NCBI GenBank assembly: GCA_951812775.1
Contig: OX638326.1
Coordinates: 818,335 to 882,334, forward strand
DNA: 64,000 nt
Origin: an uncultured Alphaproteobacteria bacterium
Lineage (GTDB): Bacteria; Pseudomonadota; Alphaproteobacteria; MPNO01; UBA2964
Direction: 5' to 3'
Shown: positions 1 through 10,578 of the stretch, in pieces
Position numbering within the stretch: position 1 is the first letter of the stretch
Layout: every line of letters begins with the position of its first letter
Program-made: the position numbers and the translations under genes
Notes under the pieces: generated by a model
The model's database searches: none
What the model was told of the DNA's origin: nothing
Seen by the model: only the letters and a program-made list of their open reading frames with translations

Positions 1-633
1 CTCGGCCATATTGAGCAAATACCGGCCATCACCGTCTGCCATCGCCCTTACGGCGATACGTGCATCGTCCTGCAACGGCAAAGATCTACCGGATTCGGTT
101 TCTGCACGGGCTAACAGCCCTTCTAGTGCTGCGTCGTCCAGACGATTCAGCACCAAGACCTGGCACCGGGACAGAAGGGGTGGGTTTAATTCAAAAGAGG
201 GATTTTCAGTCGTCGCACCAATAAGCACAATGGTGCCGTCCTCTACATATGGCAGAAAGCCATCCTGCTGCGCGCGGTTAAAACGATGAATTTCATCAAC
301 AAACAGGAGCGTCCCCCTGCCCGCATCGCGTTCGAGTCTCGCTTCTTCGAAAACCTTCCGGAGATCGGCGACACCCGAAAAAATAGCCGATAATAAAACG
401 AATTTATGATCGGTATATTCCGCCAACAGCCGGGCAATGGTCGTCTTTCCACTTCCCGGCGGCCCCCACAAAATTATCGAGGTCAGATTCTTTGCCGCAA
501 TCATACGGCCTATCGGACCCTGTTCATTCAGCAAATGATCCTGACCGACAACCTCTTCGAGCGTCTCTGGCCGTAGACGATCTGCCAAAGGCCGAGGCGC
601 ACTTGCTTCAAAAAGAGTGTCGGTGGTTGTCAC
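1..633 (-). CDS. rarA: Replication-associated recombination protein A (RarA/MgsA), C-terminus outside window
   Basis: AAA+ clamp-loader-like ATPase that acts at stalled replication forks. The 211 visible residues hold the Walker A motif GPPGSGKT (residues 57-64), Walker B with FVDEIHRFN (about 111-119) and sensor-1 GATTENPSF (about 139-147), all typical of RarA. The rest of the protein runs off the left edge. The start is taken as GTG at 631-633, the only in-frame start after an upstream in-frame stop; it lies one base after the htrA stop and the overlapping GAGG serves as ribosome binding site. Translational coupling with htrA is likely. The htrA-rarA pair after rplQ is common in alphaproteobacteria. 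Confidence 0.93.
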   Translation of the reverse strand, partial: MTTTDTLFEASAPRPLADRLRPETLEEVVGQDHLLNEQGPIGRMIAAKNLTSIILWGPPGSGKTTIARLLAEYTDHKFVLLSAIFSGVADLRKVFEEARLERDAGRGTLLFVDEIHRFNRAQQDGFLPYVEDGTIVLIGATTENPSFELNPPLLSRCQVLVLNRLDDAALEGLLARAETESGRSLPLQDDARIAVRAMADGDGRYLLNMAE

Positions 634-634
634 C

Positions 635-2047
635 TCACCCCTCTATTACAGCCGTAAACACACGATCCTTGCGCTGAACCGTGATCCGCCATTGCGAAGC
701 ACCGGCATCGACGATCCCTTTCAAGGTCCTGACCAGGTCAACCTTCGCGCCATTGATCTCCAATATCCAATCACCGGGCTGTAACCCTATCCTGCGGGCC
801 GGACTACGACGCGCAGTTCCAACAATGATGACCCCGCGGCGCATAGGATCGAGTGACAATTCTTCAGCTAGCGCTGGCGACATATTTGCAACCGTAGCAC
901 CGGACAAGGGTTGCTGTCCCTGCAAAGTTGAGACATTTCGCGGCGGTTCTTCCGGCGCAGCTTCCAAGGGCATTGAAACCGTTTTGGTCTTGCCTCGGCG
1001 GACCAGTTTCAATTTTGCTTTTCCGCCAACTTTGAGCGTTGCGATCCTGAATCTCAGTTCTCGTGGACCAGCGACGTCACGTTTATTGATATTGGTAATG
1101 ACATCGCCAGATTTAATCCCAGCCCTTGCCGCCGGACCGCCTTCATAAATTTCGTTAATTAAAACGCCGGAAGGTCGTTTTAAGCCAAGAGAGGACATTA
1201 AATCGGGGGTTAACGCCTGCCCAGCTGCCCCAAACCATGGTCGTACGACCTTTGCGCCGTGAACAGCATTATCAATAATGCGAGCAACCATGTTGGCCGG
1301 AATGGCAAACCCAATGCCCTGCGATCCACCACTTCGGCTGTAAATCGCTGTATTTACGCCAACGAGACGACCATCCATCGTGATCAGCGCCCCCCCCGAG
1401 TTACCCGGGTTAATCGCGGCATCCGTCTGAATAAAAAAGCTGAAATCGGAAACACCACCGGCGGCTCTGGCCAAAGCAGATACAATACCGCCCGTCACTG
1501 TTTGCCCTACGCCAAATGGATTACCAATTGCCAGGACAAGATCGCCCACTTCAAGGTCATCAGAATCTCGCAACTTGAGAAAAGGAAGTGACCCTTCAAC
1601 ATCTTGTAATCTTAGAACCGCAAGGTCGGTCTTTTCATCTGCAAGAATAACCTTTGCTTCCAGTTCACGGCGATCTGACAGAACCACCCTGATCTGGTCC
1701 GCCTTCTTTATGACATGATGGTTGGTGATAACGATGCCCTCAGGACGAACGATAACGCCCGAACCGAGGGAGTTTTCAACGCGTTTACGGGGCGCTCCAA
1801 ACCTGAACACGTTGTCACCGAAGAATTGCTTAAAAAATGGATCGTTAAAAAACGGCGACCGCCTGCTTTGGACCACACGCTTGGTATAAATATTGACGAC
1901 CGCTGGCGCCGCTCGCTTTACAAGCGGTGCATAGGAGAGTTGTATTTCTCTTTGCGACTTGGGAAGACGTTTCTCCGCAGCAATCACCGGGGTCACGACA
2001 ATTAGAGCCATAAAAATGGCTATTCCTGATTTAACGGCATTTCTCAA
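635..2047 (-). CDS. DegP/HtrA-family periplasmic serine protease
   Basis: Periplasmic quality-control protease and chaperone of the Do family. A hydrophobic signal segment covers about residues 8-24. The trypsin-like domain has the catalytic triad His111 (TNHHV), Asp141 (EKTDLAV) and Ser217 (NPGNSGG). Two PDZ domains follow at about 270-360 and 385-465. The 470-residue length is normal for DegP/DegQ. The start appears to be TTG at 2045-2047 with a GAGAGAGA stretch upstream, so the exact start is uncertain. It follows the rplQ terminator, so it probably has its own promoter in the short gap, though none is clear. It is coupled to rarA downstream. Confidence 0.93.
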   Translation of the reverse strand: MRNAVKSGIAIFMALIVVTPVIAAEKRLPKSQREIQLSYAPLVKRAAPAVVNIYTKRVVQSRRSPFFNDPFFKQFFGDNVFRFGAPRKRVENSLGSGVIVRPEGIVITNHHVIKKADQIRVVLSDRRELEAKVILADEKTDLAVLRLQDVEGSLPFLKLRDSDDLEVGDLVLAIGNPFGVGQTVTGGIVSALARAAGGVSDFSFFIQTDAAINPGNSGGALITMDGRLVGVNTAIYSRSGGSQGIGFAIPANMVARIIDNAVHGAKVVRPWFGAAGQALTPDLMSSLGLKRPSGVLINEIYEGGPAARAGIKSGDVITNINKRDVAGPRELRFRIATLKVGGKAKLKLVRRGKTKTVSMPLEAAPEEPPRNVSTLQGQQPLSGATVANMSPALAEELSLDPMRRGVIIVGTARRSPARRIGLQPGDWILEINGAKVDLVRTLKGIVDAGASQWRITVQRKDRVFTAVIEG

Positions 2048-2110
2048 AACAATTGTCTCTCTCGTACTTTAGTTACGCCCATCTTATTCGATCCTTGGGG
2101 AGCCGAAAAC

Positions 2111-2139
2111 AAAAGAGGCAGCCACTGGCTGCCCCTTTT
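2111..2139 (-). terminator. Rho-independent terminator after rplQ
   Basis: A 13-bp stem with a 3-base loop (AAAAGGGGCAGCC / GGCTGCCTCTTTT on the minus strand, one G-T wobble) is followed by GTTTTC. It lies 29 bases beyond the rplQ stop and closes the alpha operon before htrA. Confidence 0.85.
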
Positions 2140-2167
2140 AAATTCATTTTGCTCGATGCCTCTTGCC

Positions 2168-2599
2168 TTATGCAGCTTCAGGCTCCAGCTCTTCCGGAAT
2201 GTTCTGCAGAGGACCTGAGTCCTGCCCCTTTGCTTCTTCATCACGATCAATAAGCTCGATAATCGCCATAGGCGCATTATCGCCATGGCGATAGCTGGCT
2301 TTCAAAACTCGCGTATATCCGCCATTGCGGTCTGCGTAGCGTTCAGCCAACGTAGAAAATAGCTTTTCTGCAATGACACGATCGTTATTTAGACGACTCA
2401 AGGCCTGACGCCGGGCATGAAGAGAGCCGCGTTTACCGAGCGTGATCAAACGATCAACGATACTCCGTAGCTCCTTGGCTTTCGGCAAGGTCGTCTTGAT
2501 TTGCTCGTGCTTCAATAGCGCAACGGACATGTTGCGGAACAAAGCTTTGCGGTGTGAACTCGTCCGGTTAAGTTTCCGGCCGCTCATTCTATGACGCAT
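2168..2599 (-). CDS. rplQ: 50S ribosomal protein L17
   Basis: Large-subunit protein near the exit tunnel; last gene of the alpha operon. The N-terminus [20 protein letters not shown] is the family signature. The core ends near residue 118 and a variable 25-residue tail rich in Glu, Gln and Pro follows, as in many alphaproteobacterial L17 proteins. It lies 15 bases after rpoA and is followed by a strong terminator. Confidence 0.98.
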   Translation of the reverse strand: MRHRMSGRKLNRTSSHRKALFRNMSVALLKHEQIKTTLPKAKELRSIVDRLITLGKRGSLHARRQALSRLNNDRVIAEKLFSTLAERYADRNGGYTRVLKASYRHGDNAPMAIIELIDRDEEAKGQDSGPLQNIPEELEPEAA

Positions 2600-2614
2600 T
2601 TTCCTGACTCCAGA

Positions 2615-3631
2615 TCAGTAAGGTTCTTCGAGCCGTTTAGCGAGCTCTTCAATATTTTCGGGCGGCCATTCAAGAATTTCCATTCCAAGATGGAGACCCA
2701 TCTGGGAAAGGACTTCCTTGATCTCATTGAGAGATTTTCGGCCAAAGTTTGGGGTCCGCAACATTTCCTGCTCAGATTTTTGAACCAGATCCCCGATATA
2801 GATAATATTGTCGTTCTTCAGGCAGTTTGCAGACCGCACCGACAATTCAAGCTCATCAACCTTACGCAGAAGGTTTTTATTGAATTCAGGTTCCGCCGGC
2901 GCTTCGGTATCAGGTGTAACTGTAGGCTCTTCGAAGTTGATAAAGGGCCGTAGTTGGTCCTGAAGAATACGGGCCGCCAGCGCAACAGCGTCATCCGGCG
3001 TAACCGTTCCGTCGGTCTCAACGTCGATTGTCAGCTTGTCATAGTCCGTAACCTGACCAACGCGTGTATTATCAACCTTGAATGACACACGTCTTACCGG
3101 GCTATAGATCGCGTCGATCGGCACCAGACCAATCAGCGTGTCCTCAGCCCGCATTTGTGCTGCGGCGACATACCCCATGCCCGTGGTCACGGTCATTTCC
3201 ATATTAACTTTGGTGCCGTCATCCAATGTGCAGATCACGAGGTCAGGATTCACGATTTCAACATCGTGAGTCGCCTCAATCATCCCGGCAGTAACCTCGC
3301 ACGGTCCTTCTGCTGAAAGAGAAATCCGGGTAGTTTCGTCACCATGATAACGCAGTGACAAAGACTTCAGGTTTAGCACGATGTCGGTAACATCTTCGCG
3401 AACACCAGGGATCGACGAAAATTCATGCAGTACGCCATCAATCTGAACGGCTGTTACTGCCGCACCCTGCAGTGAGGACAACAGAACACGCCGCAGCGCG
3501 TTGCCCAGAGTCAGACCAAAACCACGCTCCAATGGTTCGACAACAATAGTCCCGATACGGTTTTCGTCGAAGCCCGGCGTAATTTCCAGCTTGTTGGGTT
3601 TAATGAGTTCTTGCCAATTTTTCTGAATCAC
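2615..3631 (-). CDS. rpoA: RNA polymerase alpha subunit
   Basis: Assembles core RNA polymerase and contacts promoter UP elements and activators. The start is set at GTG 3629-3631, giving the conserved N-terminus (fM)[11 protein letters not shown] and a GAGG ribosome binding site about 8 bases upstream; an ATG 15 codons earlier adds residues not found in the family. The 338-residue product has the dimerisation domain (about 1-230), an acidic Pro/Glu linker and the C-terminal domain with [12 protein letters not shown] and [15 protein letters not shown]. Transcribed between rpsK and rplQ. Confidence 0.98.
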   Translation of the reverse strand: MIQKNWQELIKPNKLEITPGFDENRIGTIVVEPLERGFGLTLGNALRRVLLSSLQGAAVTAVQIDGVLHEFSSIPGVREDVTDIVLNLKSLSLRYHGDETTRISLSAEGPCEVTAGMIEATHDVEIVNPDLVICTLDDGTKVNMEMTVTTGMGYVAAAQMRAEDTLIGLVPIDAIYSPVRRVSFKVDNTRVGQVTDYDKLTIDVETDGTVTPDDAVALAARILQDQLRPFINFEEPTVTPDTEAPAEPEFNKNLLRKVDELELSVRSANCLKNDNIIYIGDLVQKSEQEMLRTPNFGRKSLNEIKEVLSQMGLHLGMEILEWPPENIEELAKRLEEPY

Positions 3632-3725
3632 GAGTGTAACCTCATTCTCACTTGGGGACCGCAGTCCACAATGCATTTAATCTTAAAAGACGGTCCTTAA
3701 CGCCTATCCAATTGGTAACCCGGCG

Positions 3726-4118
3726 TTATACCCGCCGACGTTTACGCGGCCGACACCCGTTATGGGGGATCGGCGTGACATCCTTGATAGCAGTGATACT
3801 GAATCCTACGGTTTGTAGTGCCCTTAAGGCTGATTCCCGTCCTGAACCAGGTCCTTTGACCTCTACTTCCAAAGTTTTCATTCCATGTTCCATTGCCTTG
3901 CGGCCGGCATCTTCCGCCGCCATCTGAGCAGCGTAAGGTGTGGACTTGCGCGAACCTTTAAAACCAGACTGACCGGCAGAAGACCAGGCAATCGTATTTC
4001 CTTGCGCATCAGCAATAGTAATCATCGTGTTGTTAAACGTAGCATTCACATGGGCAATTCCCGATGTGATATTCTTACGTTCGCGTTTCCTGACGCGTGT
4101 CGCTGCAGCCTTGGCCAT
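3726..4118 (-). CDS. rpsK: 30S ribosomal protein S11
   Basis: Platform protein of the small subunit that helps shape the mRNA exit site. The 130-residue product has the family core [20 protein letters not shown] and the basic C-terminus [13 protein letters not shown] 94-base gap separates it from the GTG start of rpoA. Part of the alpha operon driven by the promoter at 4575-4602. Confidence 0.98.
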   Translation of the reverse strand: MAKAAATRVRKRERKNITSGIAHVNATFNNTMITIADAQGNTIAWSSAGQSGFKGSRKSTPYAAQMAAEDAGRKAMEHGMKTLEVEVKGPGSGRESALRALQTVGFSITAIKDVTPIPHNGCRPRKRRRV

Positions 4119-4139
4119 AATATTTTCCTACCGTATACG

Positions 4140-4502
4140 TCAGTTCTTGCCAGTAATCGGACGCGCACGTCCTTTTCGGGTTCTGGCATTCGTATGCGTA
4201 CGCTGCCCCCGAACCGGCATACTCCGGCGGTGACGCAATCCGCGATAACAACCCAAATCCATCAAACGCTTAATATTCATTGCAATGTCGCGGCGTAATT
4301 CACCTTCGACACGGAAATCGCGATCAATCACTTCACGAATGCGACCAACTTCGTCGTCGCTCAATTCGTTCATGCGCACCGTCACATCGACACCTACGTC
4401 CTCACATATCTTGGAAGCCGTCGTCCGGCCGATCCCGTGGATATAAGTCAGGGCAATCCCTGTCGGCTTATTTGGTAGGTTTACACCCGATATCCGCGCC
4501 AT
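4140..4502 (-). CDS. rpsM: 30S ribosomal protein S13
   Basis: Head protein of the 30S subunit that contacts P-site tRNA and bridges to the 50S subunit. It begins [20 protein letters not shown] and ends with the basic tail [17 protein letters not shown], 120 residues in all. It is the first gene of the alpha operon, with a leader of about 65 bases from the promoter at 4575-4602. Confidence 0.98.
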   Translation of the reverse strand: MARISGVNLPNKPTGIALTYIHGIGRTTASKICEDVGVDVTVRMNELSDDEVGRIREVIDRDFRVEGELRRDIAMNIKRLMDLGCYRGLRHRRSMPVRGQRTHTNARTRKGRARPITGKN

Positions 4503-4574
4503 ACCGCGTTCTCCTCGTTAAGACGATAAACGCCTTGATTTTCAGTTACTTTCGCCCGAGCCCGAAGGTGCCGG

Positions 4575-4602
4575 ATTATAGGAACTCTCGTATGCAAGTC
4601 AA
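4575..4602 (-). promoter_or_regulatory. Sigma70 promoter of the alpha operon
   Basis: On the minus strand TTGACT and a perfect TATAAT are separated by 16 bases. It sits between the adk stop and rpsM, so rpsM-rpsK-rpoA-rplQ can be transcribed apart from the spc operon. It is among the best promoter matches seen in the window. Confidence 0.8.
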
Positions 4603-4605
4603 CAA

Positions 4606-5256
4606 TCACGCACCGCCCAAAACGGTCTCAATTTCAGCCGTCACCTCAGCGATTTCCGCCAGGGCATCGACCGTTCTCAAACTATCTTTTCCCCGATAAT
4701 AGGGAAGTAACGGCGCGGTTTGCGCCTCGTAGGCATCCAGCCGTTTCCGAACGGTTTCTGCATTATCATCTGAACGCCGCGTAAATTCGGTATTGCCGCA
4801 ATGATCGCAAACGCCATCCTTTGCGGGCTTCTGGAATTCGTCGTGATAACCAGCGCCACACCCGGCACAGCTGAATCGACCGGCAATCCGCTTGGTTAAA
4901 ACCTGGGCATCAACCGACATTTCGATCACATGGTCGATCTTCATACCTTTTTCGTCGAGCATATCGTCAAGCGCTTCGGCCTGAGCCGTGGTCCGCGGAA
5001 AACCATCCAGAATAAACCCATTCGTGCAGTCCAGCTGGTCAGTTCGCTCAGAAATCATACGGATCATGATTTCGTCGGGTACCAAAGCCCCAGAATCCAT
5101 GATGCTCTTCACTTCCTGGCCAAGATCGCTGCCCGAACTAATCGCCGCCCGCAGCATGTCGCCCGTGGAAAGCTGAACAAGTCCATGACAGCGCTCAAGT
5201 TCCTGGGCCTGTGTGCCTTTTCCGGCACCAGGCGGGCCTAGCAGAATCAAATTCAT
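4606..5256 (-). CDS. adk: Adenylate kinase
   Basis: Catalyses ATP + AMP to 2 ADP. P-loop GPPGAGKGT is at residues 7-15. The LID carries four cysteines (Cys130, Cys133, Cys150, Cys153) in two CxxC pairs, the zinc-binding form of the long-type enzyme. At 216 residues it is full length. Its ATG overlaps the secY stop by four bases, indicating translational coupling in the spc operon, as in many bacteria. Confidence 0.98.
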   Translation of the reverse strand: MNLILLGPPGAGKGTQAQELERCHGLVQLSTGDMLRAAISSGSDLGQEVKSIMDSGALVPDEIMIRMISERTDQLDCTNGFILDGFPRTTAQAEALDDMLDEKGMKIDHVIEMSVDAQVLTKRIAGRFSCAGCGAGYHDEFQKPAKDGVCDHCGNTEFTRRSDDNAETVRKRLDAYEAQTAPLLPYYRGKDSLRTVDALAEIAEVTAEIETVLGGA

Positions 5257-6596
5257 CCGCGACGCCCTCGAATGCGTGATTTTTTGATCAGCCCTTCATA
5301 TTGATGCGCCAACAGATGAGATTGTATTTGCGCAACCGTATCCATCGTCACTGTCACGACGATCAGCAGACTGGTACCGCCAAAATAGAAAGGAACCGAA
5401 TATTTTGAAATCAGCAATTCTGGAAGAATACTGATCGCAATGAGATAAATCGCACCAAATACTGTCAAACGGGTAAGAATAAAGTCTAAATATTCCGCGG
5501 TGTTCTTGCCGGGCCGGATGCCAGGCAGAAACCCGCCATTTTTCTTTAAATTATCCGCTGTCTCGCTCGGGTTGAAAACAACCGACGTATAGAAAAAGGC
5601 GAAAAACCCGATGAAAAGCGAATACAAAATCAGGTACATCGGCTGCCCGCGGCCCAAATAAGCAGTCATGGTGCCGAGCCACTCTGGGCCTGCATTGGCC
5701 GTAAAGTTTGCCAATGTAATCGGCAATAGCAGCAGTGAACTCGCAAAAATTGGCGGAATAACACCAGCCGTATTGACCTTGAGCGGCAAATGCGAGCTGT
5801 CACCACCAAACATCTTGTTGCCGACCTGACGCTTCGGATATTGAACAACAACCCGGCGCTGAGCCCGCTCGACATAGACGATAATGGCAATAACGACCAT
5901 CGCCATAAGAAGAAAAGCTACAATCAAACCGGCGGGCAAGGCACCAGTCCGACCCAACTCAAGAGTACCGGCAAGTGCTGAGGGCAATTCAGCGACAATA
6001 CCGGCAAAAATGATCAATGAAATACCATTACCGACGCCGCGTGCCGTAATCTGTTCACCCAACCACATCAGGAACATGGTGCCGCCGACCAGGGTAATTA
6101 CCGTCGTCGCCCGGAAAAACGTACCAGGATCGATAACCGCGGACCCCTGGGATCCGGTCATACCTTCCAGCCCAACACCAATGCCATAACCCTGCAAGGT
6201 CGCCAAAATGACCGTGCCATACCGGGTGTATTGATTGATTTTTTTACGACCGGGTTCACCTTCTTTCTTCATCGCGATGAAGAAAGGCGAAACAGCGGTC
6301 AACAGTTGCATAATAATAGCAGCCGAAATATAGGGCATAATCCCGAGCGCAAAGATCGTCATACGACCAAAGGCACCACCGGCAAACATATTGAACATGC
6401 CGAGAATACCGCTGGCCTGCTGCTCAAATATTTCCTTCAGGATCGACGGATCAATTCCCGGTAACGGGATATAGGTCCCAAGACGATAGACAATCAACGC
6501 GCCAAGCGTGAACCACAGCCGTTTCTTCAATTCAGTCGCTTTGGAAAGCTGACCGAAATTGATATGAGCAGCTAGTTGTTCGGCGGCAGATGCCAT
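5253..6596 (-). CDS. secY: Preprotein translocase subunit SecY
   Basis: Channel-forming subunit of the Sec translocon in the inner membrane. The 447-residue protein has about ten hydrophobic segments, the plug-region signature TYIPLPGIDP near the N-terminus and a cytosolic C-terminal tail ending KKSRIRGRRG. Its partner SecE is encoded at 32353-32550. It lies between rplO and adk. Confidence 0.98.
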   Translation of the reverse strand: MASAAEQLAAHINFGQLSKATELKKRLWFTLGALIVYRLGTYIPLPGIDPSILKEIFEQQASGILGMFNMFAGGAFGRMTIFALGIMPYISAAIIMQLLTAVSPFFIAMKKEGEPGRKKINQYTRYGTVILATLQGYGIGVGLEGMTGSQGSAVIDPGTFFRATTVITLVGGTMFLMWLGEQITARGVGNGISLIIFAGIVAELPSALAGTLELGRTGALPAGLIVAFLLMAMVVIAIIVYVERAQRRVVVQYPKRQVGNKMFGGDSSHLPLKVNTAGVIPPIFASSLLLLPITLANFTANAGPEWLGTMTAYLGRGQPMYLILYSLFIGFFAFFYTSVVFNPSETADNLKKNGGFLPGIRPGKNTAEYLDFILTRLTVFGAIYLIAISILPELLISKYSVPFYFGGTSLLIVVTVTMDTVAQIQSHLLAHQYEGLIKKSRIRGRRG

Positions 6597-6633
6597 TTCA
6601 TTCTCCGGCGGACGTTAGAACGCCCGGTTTAAA

Positions 6634-7212
6634 TCAAGACGATGCATCTTCTGCAGATGCGTCATCGTCAGCAGAACTCGTCGCCGCTTTTGCAGCTTTT
6701 GCGGCCTTCTTGTCCTTCTTTGCCTGACCTTTCGGCGCCTTGTCAGCTTTTAAAGGTTCAGACAATTTAACCGTACCACCAGCTTTCTCCACCGCTGCGA
6801 TCGCGGCCTTTGAAGCACCAGCGACTTCAATATCAATCTTGGAGGTCAACTCTCCTTTTGCAAGGAGTCGGACGCCATCTCGCGCAGTTTTGATCAATCC
6901 AGCACCCCGCAGCGCTTCTTCATTGACTGTCTTGGATGCATCAAGCTTTTTAGCGTCGATTGCAGCCTGTAGGCGGCCCAGATTAACTTCGCGGACAGTC
7001 TTACGGAAGATGTTGTTAAACCCACGCTTCGGCAAACGCCGAAAAAGTGGCATTTGGCCACCTTCGAAACCCGCCAGAGCGACACCGCTCCTAGATTTCT
7101 GACCTTTTTGGCCCTTACCGGACGTTTTACCCAGTCCAGATGAGGCACCACGACCAACGCGTTTACGTGGCTTCGTGGCTCCCGGGTTATCGGAAAGCTG
7201 GTTCAATTGCAT
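6634..7212 (-). CDS. rplO: 50S ribosomal protein L15
   Basis: Late-assembling large-subunit protein. The N-terminus has the glycine-rich RNA-binding region [20 protein letters not shown]. At 192 residues it is longer than a typical L15 of about 150-160 because of a C-terminal tail, first Lys/Ala-rich and then Ser/Asp/Glu-rich. The core domain ends near residue 155. Spc operon, between rpmD and secY. Confidence 0.97.
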   Translation of the reverse strand: MQLNQLSDNPGATKPRKRVGRGASSGLGKTSGKGQKGQKSRSGVALAGFEGGQMPLFRRLPKRGFNNIFRKTVREVNLGRLQAAIDAKKLDASKTVNEEALRGAGLIKTARDGVRLLAKGELTSKIDIEVAGASKAAIAAVEKAGGTVKLSEPLKADKAPKGQAKKDKKAAKAAKAATSSADDDASAEDASS

Positions 7213-7244
7213 AATACTACCTCTATGCGCCGGAGCGCCGTTTC

Positions 7245-7430
7245 CTAAACTTCTTCAACGCTGATGAGATGACTCACCTTGTTGATCATGCCCCGTACGG
7301 CCGGTGTGTCTTCCACCTCACGTGTTCGGTGCATCTTGTTCAAACCCAGACCAATTAAAGTCTGGCGTTGATCAGCAGGTCGTCCGATTGGACTTCCCGT
7401 CTGCGTTATCTTTATTTTGCCATCAGCCAT
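7245..7430 (-). CDS. rpmD: 50S ribosomal protein L30
   Basis: Small 61-residue large-subunit protein with the family pattern [20 protein letters not shown] followed by LGLNKMHR. Its start overlaps the last eight bases of rpsE, suggesting translational coupling. Spc operon. Confidence 0.97.
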   Translation of the reverse strand: MADGKIKITQTGSPIGRPADQRQTLIGLGLNKMHRTREVEDTPAVRGMINKVSHLISVEEV

Positions 7431-8016
7431 CGGTTGCCTCCGCAGCTACAGGAGCGGTCTCAGATCCGGCGCGAGGGCCAAGGATATCGGAAACTTTGCG
7501 TCCGCGACGCGCTGCAACAGACCGAGGTGATTGCAGATGCTTCAACGCCTCGAATGTTGCTTTCACCATATTATAGGGGTTCTGCGATCCAGTAGACTTC
7601 GCGACAACGTCCTGAACACCCAATGTCTCAAACACAGCGCGCATCGGGCCACCTGCAATGATACCTGTACCGGCTGGTGCCGCTCGGCAGACAACATGTC
7701 CTGCACCAAAGTCACCTCGTACATCGTGATGCAATGTACGGCCTTCACGAAGGGGGACGCGGATCATTTGTGTCTTGGCCTGTTCAGTTGCCTTGCGAAT
7801 TGCCTCTGGCACCTCGCGGGCTTTACCTGATCCGAAACCCACACGACCTTTTTCATCGCCAACAACGACAAGAGCGGCGAACCCAAATCGACGGCCACCC
7901 TTTACAACCTTAGCGACCCGGTTAATACCAACCAGCTTGTCTACGAGATCGGTCTGTTCGGGACCGCCATCGCGACCGCGTCCACGTCGTTGGTCATTTC
8001 TCGGCGTACGTGCCAT
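7423..8016 (-). CDS. rpsE: 30S ribosomal protein S5
   Basis: Small-subunit protein important for decoding fidelity and mRNA unwinding at the entry site. It has the dsRNA-binding-like domain with [16 protein letters not shown] and the C-terminal domain with [16 protein letters not shown] basic N-terminal stretch and a short variable tail bring it to 197 residues. Spc operon, overlapping rpmD. Confidence 0.98.
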   Translation of the reverse strand: MARTPRNDQRRGRGRDGGPEQTDLVDKLVGINRVAKVVKGGRRFGFAALVVVGDEKGRVGFGSGKAREVPEAIRKATEQAKTQMIRVPLREGRTLHHDVRGDFGAGHVVCRAAPAGTGIIAGGPMRAVFETLGVQDVVAKSTGSQNPYNMVKATFEALKHLQSPRSVAARRGRKVSDILGPRAGSETAPVAAEATDG

Positions 8017-8029
8017 CTTTGTTACTCCG

Positions 8030-8392
8030 TCAGAATTTCAGGCCGGCTTCACGCGCGGCATCAGCCAGCGCCTTAACGCGGCCATGAAACAGATAAGACC
8101 CTCGGTCAAACACAACCTCGTTCAACCCCTGTGCAACTGCCCGCTCAGCAACAAGTTTGCCGACAACAGCTGCCGCATCTTTGGTTGACCCGGACTTCAG
8201 ACCATCACGAAGCTCTTTCTCCATAGTGGAAGCCGATGCAACCGTGTTGCCCTGCAAATCATCAATGACCTGGGCATAAATATTCTTATTCGAACGGAAT
8301 ACCGATAGGCGCGGACGCCCAGCGCCGGACTTGCGAATACGGGATCGTATACGCTGTTTCCGTCTCTCTTTTAGTGCATTTGTTTTTAACAT
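8030..8392 (-). CDS. rplR: 50S ribosomal protein L18
   Basis: Binds 5S rRNA with L5 in the central protuberance. The 120-residue product shows [20 protein letters not shown] and ends in the conserved [20 protein letters not shown]. The gap to rplF is 9 bases and to rpsE 13 bases. Confidence 0.98.
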   Translation of the reverse strand: MLKTNALKERRKQRIRSRIRKSGAGRPRLSVFRSNKNIYAQVIDDLQGNTVASASTMEKELRDGLKSGSTKDAAAVVGKLVAERAVAQGLNEVVFDRGSYLFHGRVKALADAAREAGLKF

Positions 8393-8401
8393 GCCGCGGT
8401 C

Positions 8402-8935
8402 CTACTTCTTTTTACCTTCCTTGCGGAGGATAAATTCATTTTCATACCTAACGCCCTTGCCCTTATAGGGTTCAGGTTTTCTGTATTCACGTATATTTGC
8501 TGCGACCTGCCCGACCAATTGGCGGTCAGCACCGCTGACAGCGATCTGCGTAGGTTGTTCGCATTTGATGGTGATCCCCTCAGGGATCGGGTGCTTAACC
8601 TCATGGCTAAACCCGAGCTGAAGCACAAGAAACTTGCCCTGGACCGCCGCACGATAACCAACGCCGACGATTTCAAGATTGATCGTGAAACCTTCAGCAA
8701 CACCAGTGACAATATTCTGGACCAGACTACGGGTCGTACCCCACATAGCCCGGGCGCGCGGAGTCTGATTGCGAGGTTTTACCCGTACCAGATTTTCTTC
8801 CTGGGTGACTTCTACATCGTCAACCACATTCACGCTCAACTCTCCGAGCTTGCCTTTCGCGGTAACCATTTGCCCGGCGATACTTAACGTAACGCCGTCA
8901 GGCACAGTTACAGGACTTAAACCAACGCGCGACAT
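8402..8935 (-). CDS. rplF: 50S ribosomal protein L6
   Basis: Two-domain protein near the GTPase centre and the sarcin-ricin loop. It begins [19 protein letters not shown] and keeps the C-terminal signature [20 protein letters not shown], 177 residues in all. Spc operon between rpsH and rplR. Confidence 0.98.
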   Translation of the reverse strand: MSRVGLSPVTVPDGVTLSIAGQMVTAKGKLGELSVNVVDDVEVTQEENLVRVKPRNQTPRARAMWGTTRSLVQNIVTGVAEGFTINLEIVGVGYRAAVQGKFLVLQLGFSHEVKHPIPEGITIKCEQPTQIAVSGADRQLVGQVAANIREYRKPEPYKGKGVRYENEFILRKEGKKK

Positions 8936-8944
8936 CTTCGTCTC

Positions 8945-9343
8945 CTAGAAAACCGTACAAATGACTTCGCCGCCAACGTTTTGCGCCCGCGCTTCTCCGT
9001 CGGAGAGCACACCGCGTGGCGTTGACAGGATCGAAATCCCCAGCCCGTTATAAACGCGCTGTAAATCTTTGATCTTCGAATAGACGCGCCGTCCGGGCCG
9101 CGAGACACGTTGCAGATCCTTAATCACCGGCTCACCTTCGTGGTATTTGAGTTCTATCCGAACTTCCGGCAATGACCGTTCATCCTGCTGAAGTTCATAT
9201 CCACGGATATAACCTTCCCGCTGCAGAACATCGAGGACACCGACCCGAAGTTTGGAGGATGGACTGTTGATAACGCCCTTATTCGCACTTTGACCGTTGC
9301 GAATTCGGGTCAGCATATCACTGATGGGATCACTCATTGTCAT
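8945..9343 (-). CDS. rpsH: 30S ribosomal protein S8
   Basis: Central-domain 16S rRNA-binding protein; in E. coli it also represses the spc operon. The start is set at the ATG of 9341-9343, giving [18 protein letters not shown] and 132 residues, the usual alphaproteobacterial size. A longer reading would add 43 residues that overlap rpsN and are not family-like. The C-terminus [20 protein letters not shown] matches the family. Confidence 0.97.
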   Translation of the reverse strand: MTMSDPISDMLTRIRNGQSANKGVINSPSSKLRVGVLDVLQREGYIRGYELQQDERSLPEVRIELKYHEGEPVIKDLQRVSRPGRRVYSKIKDLQRVYNGLGISILSTPRGVLSDGEARAQNVGGEVICTVF

Positions 9344-9356
9344 CGTTACTTCTCTC

Positions 9357-9662
9357 TCACCAGCTCGACTTGACCATGCCGGGAATATGTCCATTCGACG
9401 CAAGATCGCGCAAAGCAATTCGCGAAACCTTGAACTTGCGATAATAGGCACGCGGGCGACCCGATACCTCACAGCGATTCCGGATACGCGTCGGCGCCGA
9501 ATTGCGTGGCAATTCAGCCAACTTCAATCTCGCCGCAAAACGTTCTTCAGCCGGAACGGACTGATCACTTGTGATCGCCTTAAGCCGGTTTCTCCGTGAC
9601 GCATACTTCTTCGCCATGCGGATACGCTTCCGGTTCTTTTCAACAGCGCTGGTCTTTGCCAT
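9357..9662 (-). CDS. rpsN: 30S ribosomal protein S14
   Basis: Head protein of the 30S subunit. The 101-residue product is the long form without the CxxC zinc motif: it starts [20 protein letters not shown] and ends with [20 protein letters not shown]. Zinc-independent S14 is usual in proteobacteria. Confidence 0.98.
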   Translation of the reverse strand: MAKTSAVEKNRKRIRMAKKYASRRNRLKAITSDQSVPAEERFAARLKLAELPRNSAPTRIRNRCEVSGRPRAYYRKFKVSRIALRDLASNGHIPGMVKSSW

Positions 9663-9686
9663 GCAAACTCTCCCGCAGTTCTTCGT

Positions 9687-10223
9687 TCAGTTAATCGGCA
9701 AATTCAGGCCCTTAAGCAGAGCCTTTGCCTCGTCATCCGTCTTTGCAGACGTGACAATTACAATATCCATCCCACGCATCTCATCGACGGTGTCGTAATC
9801 GATTTCGGGGAAAACAATCTGTTCCTTCAGACCAAGGGCATAATTGCCACGCCCATCGAAGCTATTGGGCGACAGGCCGCGAAAGTCGCGAACCTGAGGC
9901 AATGTAATATTGATCAGACGATCCAGAAATTCATACATACGATCGCGCCGCAGGGTGACCTTGCAGCCCACCGACATGCCTTCACGCAATTTGAAGGTCG
10001 CAACCGACTTACGAGACTTAATCACTACCGGTTTCTGCCCGGAGATCAGCGACATCTCGTTGGCCGCTGCATCGATTTTTTTCGAGTCGGCAACCGCTTC
10101 ACCGACCCCCATATTGATCACAACCTTCTCAACGCGCGGCACTTCCATGGAGTTGCCATAGCTAAAGGCTGAAACCAACTCGGGTTTCACGGTGTCATTA
10201 TAATGTTCCTGCAAACGTGTCAT
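9687..10223 (-). CDS. rplE: 50S ribosomal protein L5
   Basis: Binds 5S rRNA and contacts P-site tRNA and S13. The start is placed at ATG 10221-10223 ([20 protein letters not shown]), preceded by AAAGGCAG; an ATG six codons earlier overlaps the rplX stop. Family stretches include [20 protein letters not shown] and [19 protein letters not shown]. The product is 178 residues. Confidence 0.97.
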   Translation of the reverse strand: MTRLQEHYNDTVKPELVSAFSYGNSMEVPRVEKVVINMGVGEAVADSKKIDAAANEMSLISGQKPVVIKSRKSVATFKLREGMSVGCKVTLRRDRMYEFLDRLINITLPQVRDFRGLSPNSFDGRGNYALGLKEQIVFPEIDYDTVDEMRGMDIVIVTSAKTDDEAKALLKGLNLPIN

Positions 10224-10233
10224 CGAGCTGCCT

Positions 10234-10566
10234 TTAATCAATCATCTCACCGGAGGCGCGTGCGACGCGAACCTTCCGGCCGTCCTCCAGGACTTTAAAA
10301 CCAACTTTGGTGGGCTTACCGCTATCGGGGTCAACCAACGACACGTTGGAAATGTGGATCGGCGCTTCTTTATCGTCGATACCGCCCGGATTGTTCTGCG
10401 ATGGCGCGGTATGACGTTTAACGATATTTACGCCCTGTACGATAACGCGCGCTTCATCGCGCAATACGCGCAGCACATCGCCTGTCTTACCCTTATCGCG
10501 CCCAGTCAGAACGACGACGTTGTCGCCCTTACGAATCTTTTTGGTCATATTATTGCTATTTGTCAT
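10234..10566 (-). CDS. rplX: 50S ribosomal protein L24
   Basis: Assembly-initiator protein with a KOW domain near its N-terminus ([20 protein letters not shown]). The start at ATG 10564-10566 is chosen because AAGGGG lies eight bases upstream; a GTG directly before it and an ATG six codons later are alternatives. About 110 residues. Spc operon between rplN and rplE. Confidence 0.96.
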   Translation of the reverse strand: MTNSNNMTKKIRKGDNVVVLTGRDKGKTGDVLRVLRDEARVIVQGVNIVKRHTAPSQNNPGGIDDKEAPIHISNVSLVDPDSGKPTKVGFKVLEDGRKVRVARASGEMID

Positions 10567-10578
10567 CACGGTTGCCCC